From NCBI GenBank assembly GCA_019426215.1, contig CM033393.1, positions 21,640,591-21,704,590 of the forward strand: a stretch of DNA of 64,000 nt. Direction: 5' to 3'. This document shows positions 21,986 to 34,545 of the stretch, in pieces. The stretch's first letter is position 1. Each line of letters opens with the position of its first letter. The DNA comes from Buddleja alternifolia (lineage: Eukaryota; Streptophyta; Magnoliopsida; Lamiales; Scrophulariaceae). The position numbers were made by a program, and so were the translations under genes. Under the pieces are notes generated by a model that was not told the DNA's origin, did not search any database, and saw only the letters and a list, made by a program, of their open reading frames with translations.

Positions 21986-24319
21986 TTAAAATGTTTGACT
22001 CCACTTAGCCTGAACCAAATCTCGGGAAACCTGAAATTAAGACAGAATGCATCAAATTGGTGATAAGTAGAAAATGAATTTAGCCAATGAATATGCAGAA
22101 TATTGTTGTTCAGCACTAACTTTTCAAGTTTCAGAAAGATGAATCACATGAAACTCAATAACACATAAAAATTATGGATAGAAGTTAAACGATTTCCTAG
22201 AAAGTACATCAACAAATTACATTTTTCAGAGAGATCTATAATTATTACCTATTTATCTTGTTTTCTTCTAATCGTTCTAGTCCCTCATACTATTAGTAAT
22301 CCATTCTAAATATTAAAGGAAGTTTAAATTCAGCTCCGCACACACATAGCAACACATTAATTTAGATTGTTAAAAACTTAATAGTCGGATCCTTTTTCGG
22401 TTCTTCTCCACAGACTTACACTACGGGCACACACAAACACATGTGCAGAATACATACTCTTCAATTTTAATTAAAGAGCACTCAGTTATCATAATTTTAC
22501 AAGAATTTCATCTTCCCTCACCTTTGTGCAATCCTCTATGAATGAATATCTTGGAAATTAAAAATAATATACCATACACTACGACCAACCCCAATGCTGA
22601 ACCATAAGTATCGCATACACAATTAAATCAACTCAGGAAATGACATAAGCTCAATGTGGAGAAATAAAGCAAAATATGGTACAGATCATAAAGTTAAAAG
22701 AAAAACCGAGACATTCCCGATCACCACAATCACGAAACTTGCACAAATCTAAACTGAGAACAAAATCACTAAACTTATATCAACGCCGTAATTTGGCTGT
22801 AACATAAAAAACATAACAGATGTATATTAAAACAATCCCACAATATCTTTCAAGTGATTTCTTCTTTTTATCAATTTAAGACTTGCATAGGGGTGAAATG
22901 GCTATTTTCGGCAAACTGCTATACATTTATGGTTTCCCCAATTTCATGGCCAACAGGTCATATTATATGCGAGTCTCCAAACAAATAGCACTCTTCATGA
23001 AGAAAATATATCTGATACACACATAAAGATTGGTAGACATACAATCAGGAAGACTTCATGCGTCGGGGGTGGGGGTGGGCCCTTTATATCAAATTTTATG
23101 AATTTTAGTTCACAGTTAAATTATACGATTAACGGATTTTGAAAGCAAAAAATATTTTACTCCCGCAATTATACTTCTACGAATCCAGTCTCCGTACTTT
23201 TTATCCGACTTTTTCACTGTAATTTTCAATAAAATTTCATAATATACACGTACATATTAAATGATAAATTTTTCAACTATGGTACAAATTAGAAATAATA
23301 GCAAATTTCATCCAGAGATTTAAATCCTCCACAAATTATTTTTCATCCATTTTAACTCCCACTTCATCTTTTTCACCAATACTTACACATACATACACAC
23401 ATGTATATCTATACACACGCAGACACACATATATATATATATATGAACAGACCCACGCACACACACACCCACCCACACACACACATATAATTATTATATA
23501 TATATGAACATACACGCGCAATCTATACACAAGACACACACACACATCACGTGGGGTTGGGGTGGGGCCAGGGAAATCAGGAAAAGGTAGGGGATAAATA
23601 GTGTAAGGGGAGGAAAAATATTTTTTTTTTCAAATTATATATTATTTAATAATAATAATAATAATAATAAATATGAAAAAGAAAGAAAGATAATGAGTTG
23701 GATAGTGGGATAGTGTAATTAATGATAAAAGATTGTAAAAAGATTGAAATGATTGGTTGGTGTATAGGGGAATGTGTAGTGTATTTAAAATTTGACTATT
23801 TTTTGGTGATCCACACTACATAGCCTTAACGTTTTGAAAGCAAAAAAGCAAACGAAACAATTGGCCGAACACATAAACCCCAAAAAAACCCAGCATAAAA
23901 TAAAAATAAATCAATTTTTCAGTAATCCCACCTGAACCCAAACGAAACAATAAACATGGAATCAAATAGAGGCCAAAATTAGAGTCACCCTAAAAACATC
24001 AGCTCTTATGTCGGGGAATAAACAGAAAGTGAAAGTAATTACAAACTTTTACACAGTAGCCGAACACATAAACCCAAAAAAAAAACCAGCATAAAATAAA
24101 AATAAATCAATTTTTCAGTAAACCCACCTGAACCTAAACGAAACAATAAACACGGAATCAAATAGGGGCCAAAATTTGAGTCACCCTAAAAACATCAGCT
24201 CTTTACGCCGGGGAATAAACAGAAAGTGAAAGTAATAGTACACAAGTGTGGAATCTGATAATCAAGAAAACCTAAATTTCACGTTTACCGGTGACAGCAA
24301 TCGATCCAAATCCGTGCAT
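21986..24319 (-). CDS. Possible split gene on minus strand (first and last exon only)
   Basis: Two exon-like pieces are visible on the minus strand. At 24319-24289 an ATG begins MHGFGSIAVT and runs into a good donor, CCG followed by GTAAACG. Upstream to about 24480 lies a CT-rich leader with an AAACGACGCCGT motif of the kind seen near plant promoters. At 22030-21986, after a TTAATTTCAG acceptor, a 15-codon frame VSRDLVQAKWSQTF ends in TAA. The two phases do not join directly, so at least one middle exon must exist between them, and I could not identify it. The protein was not recognised. It may equally be a non-coding transcript or chance. Confidence 0.25.
23385..23555. repeat. Compound CA/TA microsatellite
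   Basis: Runs of ACAC, CACACC and TATATA follow each other across about 170 bases. Open frames crossing it are repeat artefacts. An (AAT)n run lies nearby at about 23645-23672. Confidence 0.85.
23865..24237. repeat. Tandem duplication, about 195-base period
   Basis: The segment starting CCGAACACATAAACCC at 23865 recurs at 24060 and stays alignable to 24042 and 24237 respectively with few differences. It lies just downstream, on the minus strand, of the candidate first exon at 24319, so it would sit in an intron of that possible gene. Confidence 0.85.
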
Positions 24320-24903
24320 CTTGTCAGGCGGAGTTCTATCCACGTCCCGAAGTAAACATCCGCTCCAAAATTGCGGTGGCAAAACGAAGTTCTTCCGAGA
24401 GGAAAAAGGTGTAAGGCAGCGTTTACTATGAAAGAAAGAAAGAAGATGTACGGCGTCGTTTTTTCCAAGGGAGTAGGAAAAAAAAAAAAGAGAAAAGATG
24501 GGGTGGGATCCTGTGGAGCGTTCACCCGACTCACCAGAAGCAGTGTTCCTTCGCTCTTGTATATATGTAGAATAATATTGTTTATTGCAGTTTCAGATAA
24601 AGAACAATTCTAACAATTTGATGACTTGCAAAGATTTGAAAGACAACAATCAAGCCGCAATTTTCTCCAGGCAGCATAAACAGATTTTTGGCTGTAATAC
24701 TCTCTGTTGGTCTATTCTTTTCTTTCCCATTCTTGTAAACAGAATAGCTTCTATCACCAACCACAGGAATGCTGGTTTGGCAATAAGGAGAGATTAATAG
24801 GACCATGGTCTTTAGACACTAACAACATGTAGGCATTGTGTTAGATACATAAATCATTTGGTCCTTTGAATTTCCATCTCATCAATTCTTCTTCCCACAA
24901 GTG

Positions 24904-26448
24904 TTAAAAACATGTCGGTTTGAAGTCTTTTGTAAGCATCTTATGAAGGAGTTGAAATGCAGGCAATAGCTTTCTCTCCCTCAAAATCAAATCAATTAGC
25001 ACAGTCCAAGTATCAGGCTCTGGTTTAAACCCCATATCCACCAACCCAAACAACAGTGTAGCAGCATCACTCGTATTTCCGGCCTTACAGAGCCTAACTA
25101 ATAACTCATTTGATGTGCCAAAATGGGGAACACATCCCCTGTGCAGCATCAGAACCAACAATTCCAGTGCCTTCTCCAGTTCGCCGTCCTTGCATAAACA
25201 ATTTAGCACAATCCTATAACTAGTCTTGTTAAGATAAACACCATCATTGGGTAATCTCTCAAGCATTTCAAAAGCCTCACTGTATCTATTTTCTCTGCAC
25301 AATCCCCCAAGAATTACGTTAAATGTTACTTCATCCGCCCTGCACTCTTTTTCTTTCATCTCTTTAAGTAGCTCAATAGCTTCATCAGTGCTGCCAGACC
25401 TACACAACCAGTTAATTAAACTAGTGTAAATAACAGTATCCGACCTCAGACCTGGACCTTTCATCTCCTCAAAAATTTCCTTGGCTTCATCAAGTCTTCC
25501 ATCTCTACAAAGCCCATGAGTAATTGAAAACATTGGGATTGCATCCATTTTTCTTCATAAATTCCATTATCTTCCTGGGTCTATAAGTTTTCCCTCCACG
25601 ACAAAATCCATTAATTAAAACATTGTAAGTCAAGGCATCAGGCAGTATCTGATGCTTTGAGACCATTTCCTAAAACAGATCGATTGCATCTTCTAGTCGA
25701 CCATTTTCACAAAGACCATCTATCAGAGTTGAGTAGGTTATCAAGTTCGGGCAAGACATTTTAGACTTTTCCATCTCTTTCACCACTTCGAAAGCAGATT
25801 TCAAATCTCCTTTCTTACAATGATGTTTCACCAAAATGTTGAAGATGCATGTATTGGGCTCCAAGTGAAAGTCCTTTCATATAGTCAAGAGGAAAGCCCT
25901 TGCCAAGTCAATTTGACTTGCATCAACCAGAGTATTAAGGTATGTACTAATGGCTCTAAGGGAGGGCTTTGAACGAACTATTGGAAGAATTGAGTCGAAC
26001 ATATCAAGCACCCTCTCATGCATAGATGATTTTGAGAAATGCTTCATGAGATTAATGAATATACCTTCATGGAATTTGCAGGTCTCGTAGGTCATCTGGT
26101 GAATAACAGCATATAGAGGAGACTGATACTTGTTACATTGAGCAAGCTTATGGAGAATTATAGCATAAGTGGAGTTGTTGTGATGAAAACCCTTTTGGAT
26201 TGATACTTTATTAAAAATCTGTAATGCGTGTTCTGCATTTTTCTCGCATCTTATCAACTTGATGGCATAGTCATGAGAAATGTATTTGCTTTTCCTAGGG
26301 AATTCCCTGAGTGTAGCTGTAGTTTCAGAAGTAGGATTATGTAGTGGTTCTTCGTATGGGGTGACCTCACGGTGTTGAGGATGGGAGATGAACTCAACAG
26401 AAGATGGTAACAAGCAGCGGCAACTATTACTGGAAATAATTTTCATTG
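24904..26448 (-). pseudogene. PPR protein gene, homolog of Arabidopsis At5g18475, disrupted
   Basis: PPR proteins bind organellar RNA through tandem 35-residue helical repeats. This one is a P-class type, without DYW or E motifs. I chose the Met at 26448, which starts MKIISSNSCRC; the frame is open upstream to 26629 but that part looks hydrophobic and unrelated. The N-terminal part has FNKVSIQKGFHHNNSTYAII, then PPR repeats such as NTCIFNILVKHHCKKGD, NLITYSTLIDGLCENGR, DTVIYTSLINWLCRSGS and DEVTFNVILGGLCREN. The order and wording match what I recall of Arabidopsis At5g18475. The reading frame is broken three times: an in-frame TGA (25877-25879), an in-frame TAG (25670-25672) and a frame change near 25550 inside a repeat, probably a small deletion. 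No intron boundaries explain these. It is either a recent pseudogene or carries sequencing errors. Confidence 0.88.
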
Positions 26449-29334
26449 TATCCACACAACACAAAAATAACCACTGGATTGATATCCCTAAATAGTATGC
26501 TGCCAGCGCCACCTGAAGAAGATAAAGAAGAAGAAGTTTCAGGTACAATTGGCTGGTGGTGGTAGGCTGGCTGTTTGAGAACCAAATAAGTGTAAGGATA
26601 AAAGCTAGCCAGCCAGGCAGCCAGGTCACAGGGGAATAGATCTTCTCATCGAAGTTTCTATTGTAAGTAGAAACATTATAAAATGTGCATCAGCCACCAA
26701 ATGATCATCTTTCAAGTATTCTGCTTTCAACTACCTGCTACTTATTTTAGTGTGTTTGTTCAAGTCGTCAGAAACCTACCTAGACTGTGGAGTGACAACT
26801 AATTTTCAATAATCGTGAGAGTAAAAGCACATAGACACACACTACACTCATGAGAAGAGAAACATAATTACAACAGCAAGGAGAAAATCATCCCAATCCC
26901 ATCCATCACCTCCTCCTTTTCACCTATCTATAATAATAGAGAGAGAGTCCAATCCATTCGATTAATAGAAATTAATGATGCATCATCAGAAAAAGAAAAG
27001 AAAACAGAAAATAACGTACCCAAGCCCTAACTGCTGCCCTCCACTCCACCGGCGATTCTCTCACCCATTTCTCTTTCTTCCTTTCTTTCGCTTTTTACTT
27101 TCTTTTTTTCCCTCTATTTTCTTCTTTACATCTTCTTTCTTTGAAAACATATCTTCTGAAGTTTATAATTCTGTTAATGTTGTTCTTATAAGATACTAGT
27201 AAGTCTTACTGATGGAAATGCAATAAAAAAGTTATTATGTTATAATTAATGTTCCTAATGGGAAACTCAAATTAATTTATAGAAGGCAAATGACAAGTAG
27301 CAGCAATAAAATACAAAGCAAATAATATACACTACTCGACTACCTATCTAATGTGCTGCAAACTTCAAACCTAATAAAGGCAGTATGTTTGAAACAACTT
27401 CCTCGGGTCAAAAAAAGCCTCTTTATTGCATTTTGATCCATTTCTCATGTATTGATAGACCACCGACTAAAAACCTTCTTCAACTGGATTTGCATCTGAT
27501 TACTCCAATAAGTCGCCACCCATCTGTACTCCTAACCACACAAAGGATAGCTGTAATGAAACAATATTGCAATTATTTCCTAAGTAAATGTTTCCCACAT
27601 GATTCCTATTAAAAAGCTAGAACACATAGACATTGAATTGGCAACAACAAAAACCTAAGCATCAAAACCAGTAAAAGCACTTCATAAATAAGAAACACCA
27701 AGCCAAATTCCATGTGCATAGTTTGCAATTATTATGATAACATCCTACTACTTCTAGAAACAAATAGTGGTTGATTGAAATTTTGATGCAATCTGGTTAA
27801 GGCATCAATAAGTATCAATATCAATGAAGATACATAACTCCGCATCTACATCACATGATAATCACAATAATGAGCCATATTCAATAATAAAATCAAGTAG
27901 ATTATACCCAAAATTCTTATGAACCTAACATTGAATTCACAGTGGACATTTCATTGTCAAGGAGCAGGGGAAGCCTACTTCTGAGTTTAGTTTTTCTTAT
28001 TTCGTTTTAATGTGTCAAAGTCAATGGGACTTGTTAGCTTATTAACATGTTTACATAGTAGTGGGGTGTTTTGTAACAAAAATCACAATTTAATCGGGTA
28101 AACTTAAGAATTAATGAACATAAAAGATCACATAGCTTTCACATAACTTAATCAAAAAGGGTTGAGTTCATAATTGCAACAAAGAGTAACTCAAAATTCT
28201 TAATAGACATAGCTGATAACTAATCTAGTAAGGGAAAATGAAGAATTCCCTATTACAAAGGATGGAAGAAGTGAATGTTCAATCCTAGGAAATTGGAAAT
28301 TACAGAATCCAATAAGATTTGACAAACACCGCATATATGTGATTTCACCAATTCCAGTAATTATTACATAGAATTAAGAGCTAATACTGGAGCGAATTTC
28401 ATTGCAAGATTTCTAGATTCGAAGAAATATCGCCTCTTTCTAATGTGGTGTAAACTTGTGCAGGAAATCATAAAGCGACAAGAAGCATTAATACAGTTGT
28501 GTTATTGCAAATTGAAAACTACGCACAATGATTAAACACTTAAAATCAAATTTCTGCAATATGCAAAGCTGAAGTGCAAAAGTTTCCTTAGTGAAAGAGG
28601 AAATGACATTGGTTCATTTACTTTTAAGGTCAAATATATGGAAACCACCAACTTTCAAACAACCCACGAATTGAATCCTACTCGTAAGTAAACATCAATC
28701 CAAAATGATACAAAATTCAGCTTAATAAACCCAAAACCTACTCTAGTCCTAATTTTCCAGCCGAAAACCGAAACTTCGGCAACAACTCCTGCACAACAAT
28801 TGAAAATCCTTAAATCCCCATTGATTCAAAAAACAGAAAACTGATGTATCCTCAAAATTCAAAACTCAAATATAATTAATTTCTTTTAGAAAAAAGGAAA
28901 ACATTCCCCCAATTCAAAAATAATGAAATAATTAATCAAACAGCAGGTATTTACCTGAATGAACCCAAAGAAATTTGCTCAAGTTTCAATAGAAATTTTC
29001 TGTCTAAATAGAAAATGAATGTGGAGTATTTGCTCAAGAAGGTATAACCTACTTGAAAAACCTCATGAATTACCGATGACAGAATACGTAGAATAGAATA
29101 AAATAATAGAATGTCTACTGTGGATGATTAAAGGGCAATAGAATGTAAATGAATTTTCAAAAGGTAGTAGATAAAGGTTCGTTAAGTTTTGTTGGCACTC
29201 CACGTCCTTTTTAAATTAATTAAATTGACTCTAATACCTCTTAATATATTATATAAAAATTTTATTAATATTAAAAAATAAACTGAATAATCCCTTCTAA
29301 TAAATTTTGAAAAATATTTTTTAATTCTTTTTTT
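26449..29334. other. No gene recognised
   Basis: There are no long frames and no transposon ends that I can support. Two weak minus-strand hints are a donor-like TTCATTCAG followed by GTAAATACC at about 28953 and a purine-rich leader-like stretch at about 27000-27130 with a 13-codon upstream frame. Either could be a non-coding 5' exon of the PPR locus; neither is proven. Confidence 0.5.
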
Positions 29335-29768
29335 GGATAATTGCATAAAGCCCCTTGTGATAAGCGAAATTTGCGTCAAACTCCTCTGTGTTAATTTTTT
29401 TACTAATCACCCCTTGTGTTATTTTTTATTTTGCATACTCTCTTTTATTGATTTTTTTTATTGTTTTTTTCCATCATAAATGTTCTAGATACAACCCAAA
29501 TTAAATTATTTATCTATTATAAACATGTTTGGGACAAAAATGCATTTGGATGTCAACCCAAATTAAATTATTTATCTATTATAAACATTTTTGGGGCAAA
29601 AATGCATTTGGATTGACATTTATGATGAAAAAAAACATCCAAAAAAATCAAAAAAGGGAGAGTATGCAGAATAGAAAATAACACAAGGGGGTGATTTGCA
29701 AAACACTTAACACAGGGGTGTTTGGCGCAGGTTTCGTTTATCACAAGGGGATCTTATGCAATAAACCC
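29335..29768. mobile_element. Mutator-like MITE with long inverted repeats
   Basis: The two ends are inverted copies over about 150 bases (left GGATAATTGCATAAAGCCCC; right, reverse-complemented, GGGTTTATTGCATAAGATCC). The centre is a directly repeated segment of about 65 bases containing CCCAAATTAAATTATTTATC. The flanks carry a nine-base duplication TTCTTTTTT (29325-29334 with one extra T, and 29769-29777). Long inverted ends and a nine-base duplication point to the Mutator superfamily. There is no coding capacity. Confidence 0.8.
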
Positions 29769-29869
29769 TTCTTTTTTGTGAAAAATAATTCCAAATGAAA
29801 TTATGTTTTTTCTTAAGCATCTTTTGAAAAAAAGGAGCTACTTTTCATCGTAATAAGATTAATCATCTT

Positions 29870-30129
29870 AAACAAAGGGGTGTAGCCTAGTGGCCACAAG
29901 GCTTTCGGCCATGAGAACCCACCCGAGTTTGAAACCTAGGAGAAGGGGATGAGGAGGTTTACTCCTACATCCTCCCCTGGGGGTCCCTACGCTTATTGCG
30001 TCCGTCACCTATGGGTAAACTAGGGCGGATTACCTCCATACGTGGTTTGCGGGCTATTGCGTATGGACAGGTTTGCTCTGTTGGGTGACTGGCGGAGATT
30101 TACCTGAGATTTCCAAAAAAAAAAAAAAA
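29870..30129 (+). mobile_element. tRNA-derived SINE
   Basis: A polymerase III A box TAGCCTAGTGG (29883-29893) is followed about 32 bases later by a B box GAGTTTGAAACC (from 29925), as in a tRNA gene. A unique body and a 15-base A tail follow. A 15-base target duplication with one difference flanks it (29855-29869 AAGATTAATCATCTT; 30128-30142 AAGACTAATCATCTT). Box spacing, tail and long duplication are diagnostic of a SINE moved by a LINE enzyme. Confidence 0.92.
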
Positions 30130-30715
30130 GACTAATCATCTTGATATGGATATTCAAACCCTGATATGATTTTATCGAACTCATTAAATTATATGTGTTG
30201 CTCATTTGCTACATAGTAAATATCAGAATTTCTTTTTTGAATATTGAAAATTAATATAACATCAAAGGCCTAAAAACTACCGAAAAAGTAATAATAATCG
30301 TCTAATCATATGCAGTAAGTTAGTATTGATGAACTCAATATATCCATCTATAATAATAGCTAATTTTATTTTTTGTTTAAATTAATGAAAAAATAGTTGT
30401 CAGTTTTATCGAAAATAAAATAATGTTTATCCTAATTTGGTTCTAAATAAATAAGTAAAATTTTTAGTCATATCAACAAACTTTTTTACCTATTATTTAC
30501 GGTAGTTATCCGTCACTTCTAACTTTTAAAGTTATGAACTATCAAATTTTGAATACTTACTCTACATTAAATTAAAAAGTGGTATAAAACTAGTTTGTCA
30601 AAGAAAATGATAAGAATTACTTTACTAAACTAAAGGGCATTTTTGTCTATATGATAAAATTTAAATAAAAGTGGAGTGTTTCTAACAAAATGTGGAGTGC
30701 CTTTATCAGTTTTGA

Positions 30716-31242
30716 TGTGGACGTAAAATACCACTTTTCACAAATTGGGCTCGGGAGAATTGGGCCTCAAGAAAAGCTCATGAGCTATTTCAAGGAAGGC
30801 TTATGGGCTACCTCAAAGGTGAGCTAAAAATAAAGGTTGAAGATAGCAAGGTAGAAACCTGATGAAGAAGCTGATAAAATAAGAAATGAAATCTTAAAAT
30901 ATTTGGTCAAGAGTGTATCCCCAAAATTAAGGGATTATTTCCTCTTCCCTTTAACTACCAAAAGAGACCATCTTGGCTTGGAGAGGGGAGGAGATGGACG
31001 CCCCATAAGGCTTATAAAAGAGGGAGTTGTACAATTTTATTGTCATCTTTTGACTAATATAAAATTCTAGAAAGATTTTTCCCTACGAAAATCAATAAAA
31101 GTCTCATCTTTATTCTTCTTTCTCTTCCTCACTATTCTTCAAAAATCACTCTATATTAAATAAAGGTATTTTTAATTTATTATCATAAGTAGATTACTGA
31201 TTTCATTTATTACATTTCTTGGTGTAATTTCGAACCGCATCA
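30716..31242 (+). repeat. 5' LTR of the TR-GAG element
   Basis: It runs from TGTGGACG to GCATCA and is closely similar to 34777-35313. A TATA box TATAAAAG lies at 31013-31020 and is conserved in the other LTR at 35075-35082. Confidence 0.9.
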
Positions 31243-31244
31243 AG

Positions 31245-31261
31245 TGGCGCCGTCTGTGGGA
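31245..31261 (+). other. Primer-binding site of the TR-GAG element
   Basis: TGGCGCCGTCTGTGGGA starts two bases after the LTR. Its first ten bases match the site used by Athila/Tat-type Gypsy elements (tRNA-Asp type); the rest diverges, so the primer tRNA is uncertain. Confidence 0.7.
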
Positions 31262-31667
31262 AAATCTAAGTGGAAGATGTGAGTTATTTGAAGCGCTGTT
31301 TCGAGAAAAATCAAAGCCGAATCTGACTTTGCTCCCTTCTGCAAAGTTGTATATCTGCTCGTTATCTAGTCAATCCAACTGTCCTTGATCAAATACGAGA
31401 CCTGTAGCCTTGCGTGTGACTTTTGTGCCGTCGTTGCGCAGCACAGTCTGTGGCAGAACGCTGCTGAATGTTCATGAACATTTTTGGGTCTTTATACATC
31501 TGAATTAGGTGTGGACGTTTTCACCATAATTGTAGGTCTTTATCTTTTCTCTCCAGCCATATAATATTCATAGAAAACGGAGGCTGGTGTCTTTAGATAG
31601 GCTGATTTTTCCAGAACAGCGCAAAAAATTGCCTGATTTGGCCAAATTCAACCAATAGTAAGGGGCA

Positions 31668-33360
31668 ATGTCGACCACCGAAGAAAATCAACTAATCGAA
31701 GAAAGTAATGCAAATCCACCATTAGGAACAATATCAGGCTCGGTCCCACCTTCACCAGCGTCGTTGTCCATCTCGGGATCCGCCGAAAATGGGTCCTAAA
31801 TCGTTGACTTGCAGACGAGAGGAAACTCTCGGTTTCCTCCATCACCTCCTTCTCAAGGGATTAGGATTGGGGCTCATCCAATAGTATACACAAGGAGACA
31901 AGAAACTAGGCCTCTAGTCGTTGTGAGTTTTGACGTCTTTGGACTATCCCTCCTTGGAGCCTATGGCAAGCTTTACCGTCTCTAACTTTGGTCAGCCTAT
32001 CACTCACGTGGTTAGTGAGCCAATTCCGCCCTCTCCGGGCCTGCTACACAGGGAGAATGGGGGACTGCCACATGAAAAAGGAGCTTCGGGAGCACCTCGT
32101 TTCAATTTACACAACACACTGCCTATAGGGAATGCACCCTCGATGGTAGATCAATGAGGACGCCTGATAGCTCCCTATGCGACTCCAGCTTTTATTAACA
32201 CGGGCCATCCAGGGAACAACGTTCCCTCTACTTGCCACTTCATTTGCTTCACCACTAACTACAACCCATGTCTATAGGAATGACCACGGATCTCCAGTTA
32301 TCACTCAAGGAGGAAGACATCCTATAATGGTAGGGGCGAATGTGTTTGGAACCACCACTAGCCTTTTGAGAAAATGATATGTTGAAGGGGAAACTACTAG
32401 CTTGCCTCGGGCTAATGTGATGGACAAGATCGAGGATATGCAAGAATAAATGATGGAAATGAGACAGCGCATGGGAGCGAGTGTTCCCGACCCACCAAAA
32501 GGAGTTCCTTTCGGCCTGAGAATATTAGCTAATGAATTGCCCAATAATTTCCGAGCACCTAATGTGTCGAAATACAACAGTTCATATAATCCAACTGAGC
32601 ATATGTGGAAATTTGAAAATTGTGCTTCGCTGCACCAGTACTCTGATAGAGTGAAATGACGAGTGTTTCTTACTACCTTAACACGGGCCACACAATAGTG
32701 GTTTAATCAGCTAGCCCCTAATTCTATTCACTATTTCAAGGACTTTAGCTCGATGTTCCTTCACCAATTTGTTAGTAGCAAAAAGTACCAGAAGACACCT
32801 TTGAGTTTATTTAGCATGCACCAGGGGGTCAAGGAGCCCTTATGAGGATATATATAGAGATTCAATGTTGCTGACCTCGAGGTCCCCTTAGCTAGTGTTA
32901 ACGTGCTATCCAACACGTTTACCCATGGCTTGAATGACGGTGAATTCTTGAGGTCCCTTGCTAAGAAGGCCCCTACTAGTTTTGATAACTTGTTAACTAG
33001 GAGGGAAAAGTATGTGAATATGGAGGAGGCCACTCAGATGAAAAAGGCAGAAGCCACTACAATGAACCAAGATGAGGAGGACGCCGAGGTGGAATCATGG
33101 ATGCTCCTTTTCCCAGATAGACTCAGAGGTAATTATTGTAGTAGTCAACGTACGCCTTTAACGGTTACGCCCGCCCACGCACTTAGGATGGTAGAAAATA
33201 AGAACCTCATAAGGTGGCCACATAGTGCTTATAATGGACCTGTCAATCCCAAATCTGACAAATACTTCCAGTTCCACAAGGACTATGGGCATGACACTAA
33301 CATATGTTGACACCTGCTGAATAAGATAGAGCGTTTGATCAAAAGTGGATACTTGTAGGA
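31668..33360 (+). pseudogene. Gypsy gag, decayed
   Basis: The Met at 31668 begins MSTTEENQLIEES and a stop follows at about 31797. The retrotransposon gag domain is clear further on: EHMWKFENCASLHQYSD, WFNQLAPNSIHYFKDFSSMF and LHQFVSSKKYQKTPLSLFSM (32650-32820). Then come a stretch with two stops, and an open part 32903-33310 with FTHGLNDGEFLRSLAKKAP and a YFQFHKDYGHDTNIC zinc-knuckle-like end. At least five stops or frame changes break it. It would have formed the particle shell; its downstream neighbours are repeats rather than pol. Confidence 0.87.
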
Positions 33361-33887
33361 GCTTATCTATCGGGACCACAAGAAAAGCACTCAGTTGTTT
33401 AAAAGAAGCCCATCACCGATAAGGTATCATGGTGAAGATAGGATGCCGAATAGGTAACCGCAACCCTGCCCTTAGTAAGGCTCCTGTCTAGCACTATGAG
33501 CATGCCTAGCTCTAAGAAAAATGAGGAAGGCTTTAAAAAAAAAATAAAAAAATCAGTCATTTTATCGCTTTCTAAGTCAGTTGTTGCTTTTTCTGCATAG
33601 TTTCTTTAGTTCGTGCTAGAATGTTGAATTCTGTTTGTTTCCTTCTACATGTTTAAATGCTTTAGTTCAATTTTTTATCATTGGTATTGTTTCTTGTCGG
33701 TTATCTATCTATATGTGCAATATGGAAGTTTCTGTTATCTATTTGACTATGACCTATGTGACTAGATGAATGCTTAGTCTCCGGTTCTATTTATCCGTTA
33801 CGAAAACTATATGATATACTTCTACTCGAACATCTTTATATATTCATGTATGAATGCATACTCGTACGTGAAATACAATAAAAAAAA

Positions 33888-34122
33888 GTCCTGTGTGCGA
33901 AAGGCTGACAACCCGAGAGCAAAATGTCGGGTTCTAAAAACAGAAGTCCTTTGTGTGAAAGACCGGGCAACCCGAGAGCGAAATACCGGGTTCTAAAAAC
34001 AGAAGTCTTGTGTGCGAAAGTCCGGGCGACCCGAGAGCGAAAGGCCGGGTTCTAAAACACAAAAGTCCTGTGTGCAAAAGGCCGGGCAACCCAATAGCGA
34101 AAGGCCGGGTTCTAAAAAGAAA
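33888..34122 (+). repeat. Tandem repeat, four units of 58-60 bases
   Basis: Units start at 33888, 33946, 34005 and 34065. Each contains GTCCTGTGTG, an ACCCGAGAGC block and a CCGGGTTCTAAAA block; ACCCG and CGGGT can pair within a unit. Frames on the minus strand here are repeat artefacts. Confidence 0.9.
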
Positions 34123-34154
34123 GCCCTGTAAAAAACCAGGCATTTATCACCAAA

Positions 34155-34290
34155 AAAGTCTTGTGAAAAACTAAGCACCAAGATAAGTCTTGCAAACACG
34201 CAAGCACCAAAAGGGCCTTGTGAACACGCAAGCACCAAAAAAACCTTGTGAAATACTAAACACCAAGAAAAGCTTTACGAGCACGCGAGC
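34155..34290 (+). repeat. Degenerate tandem repeat, roughly 33-base units
   Basis: About four imperfect copies of a CTTGTGAA...CAAGCACCAA unit follow directly on the previous array. Confidence 0.65.
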
Positions 34291-34545
34291 ACAAAAATAA
34301 AATAAAGTAATAGTAATAATAATATATATATAATAAAGAAAAGAAGAAAGAAAGAAAAGAAAAAAAAGAGGAGAAGGTCTTGTAAAACACCAAGCACTTA
34401 AGAGGCCCCGAGAAAAATTTGGGCATAAATTACATGAAATGTGCAGGTAATCAGGTAAAGTCTACAAGAGAACGCAAAGCTCTACAATAAAAGTGTGTAG
34501 GCATCCTATACAAAGGTCCCGGGGATGTGGACTAGCTGCAATCAG

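Noticed and set aside
23336..23545. Cys/Val/Tyr-rich minus-strand frame
   Set aside because: It is produced by the CA/TA microsatellite.
29883..29937. tRNA gene suggested by A and B boxes
   Set aside because: No cloverleaf or anticodon stem can be formed, and the A tail and 15-base flanking duplication show it is a SINE.
32305..32691. Minus-strand 128-codon frame
   Set aside because: It is antisense to the gag of the TR-GAG element.
33888..34122. Regularly spaced repeats that might suggest a CRISPR array
   Set aside because: Whole units are repeated with no unique spacers, the host is a plant, and the array sits inside a retrotransposon.
33934..34238. Overlapping minus-strand frames rich in Leu, Phe and Gly
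   Set aside because: They are translations of the 58-60 base tandem repeat inside the TR-GAG element and have no family resemblance.
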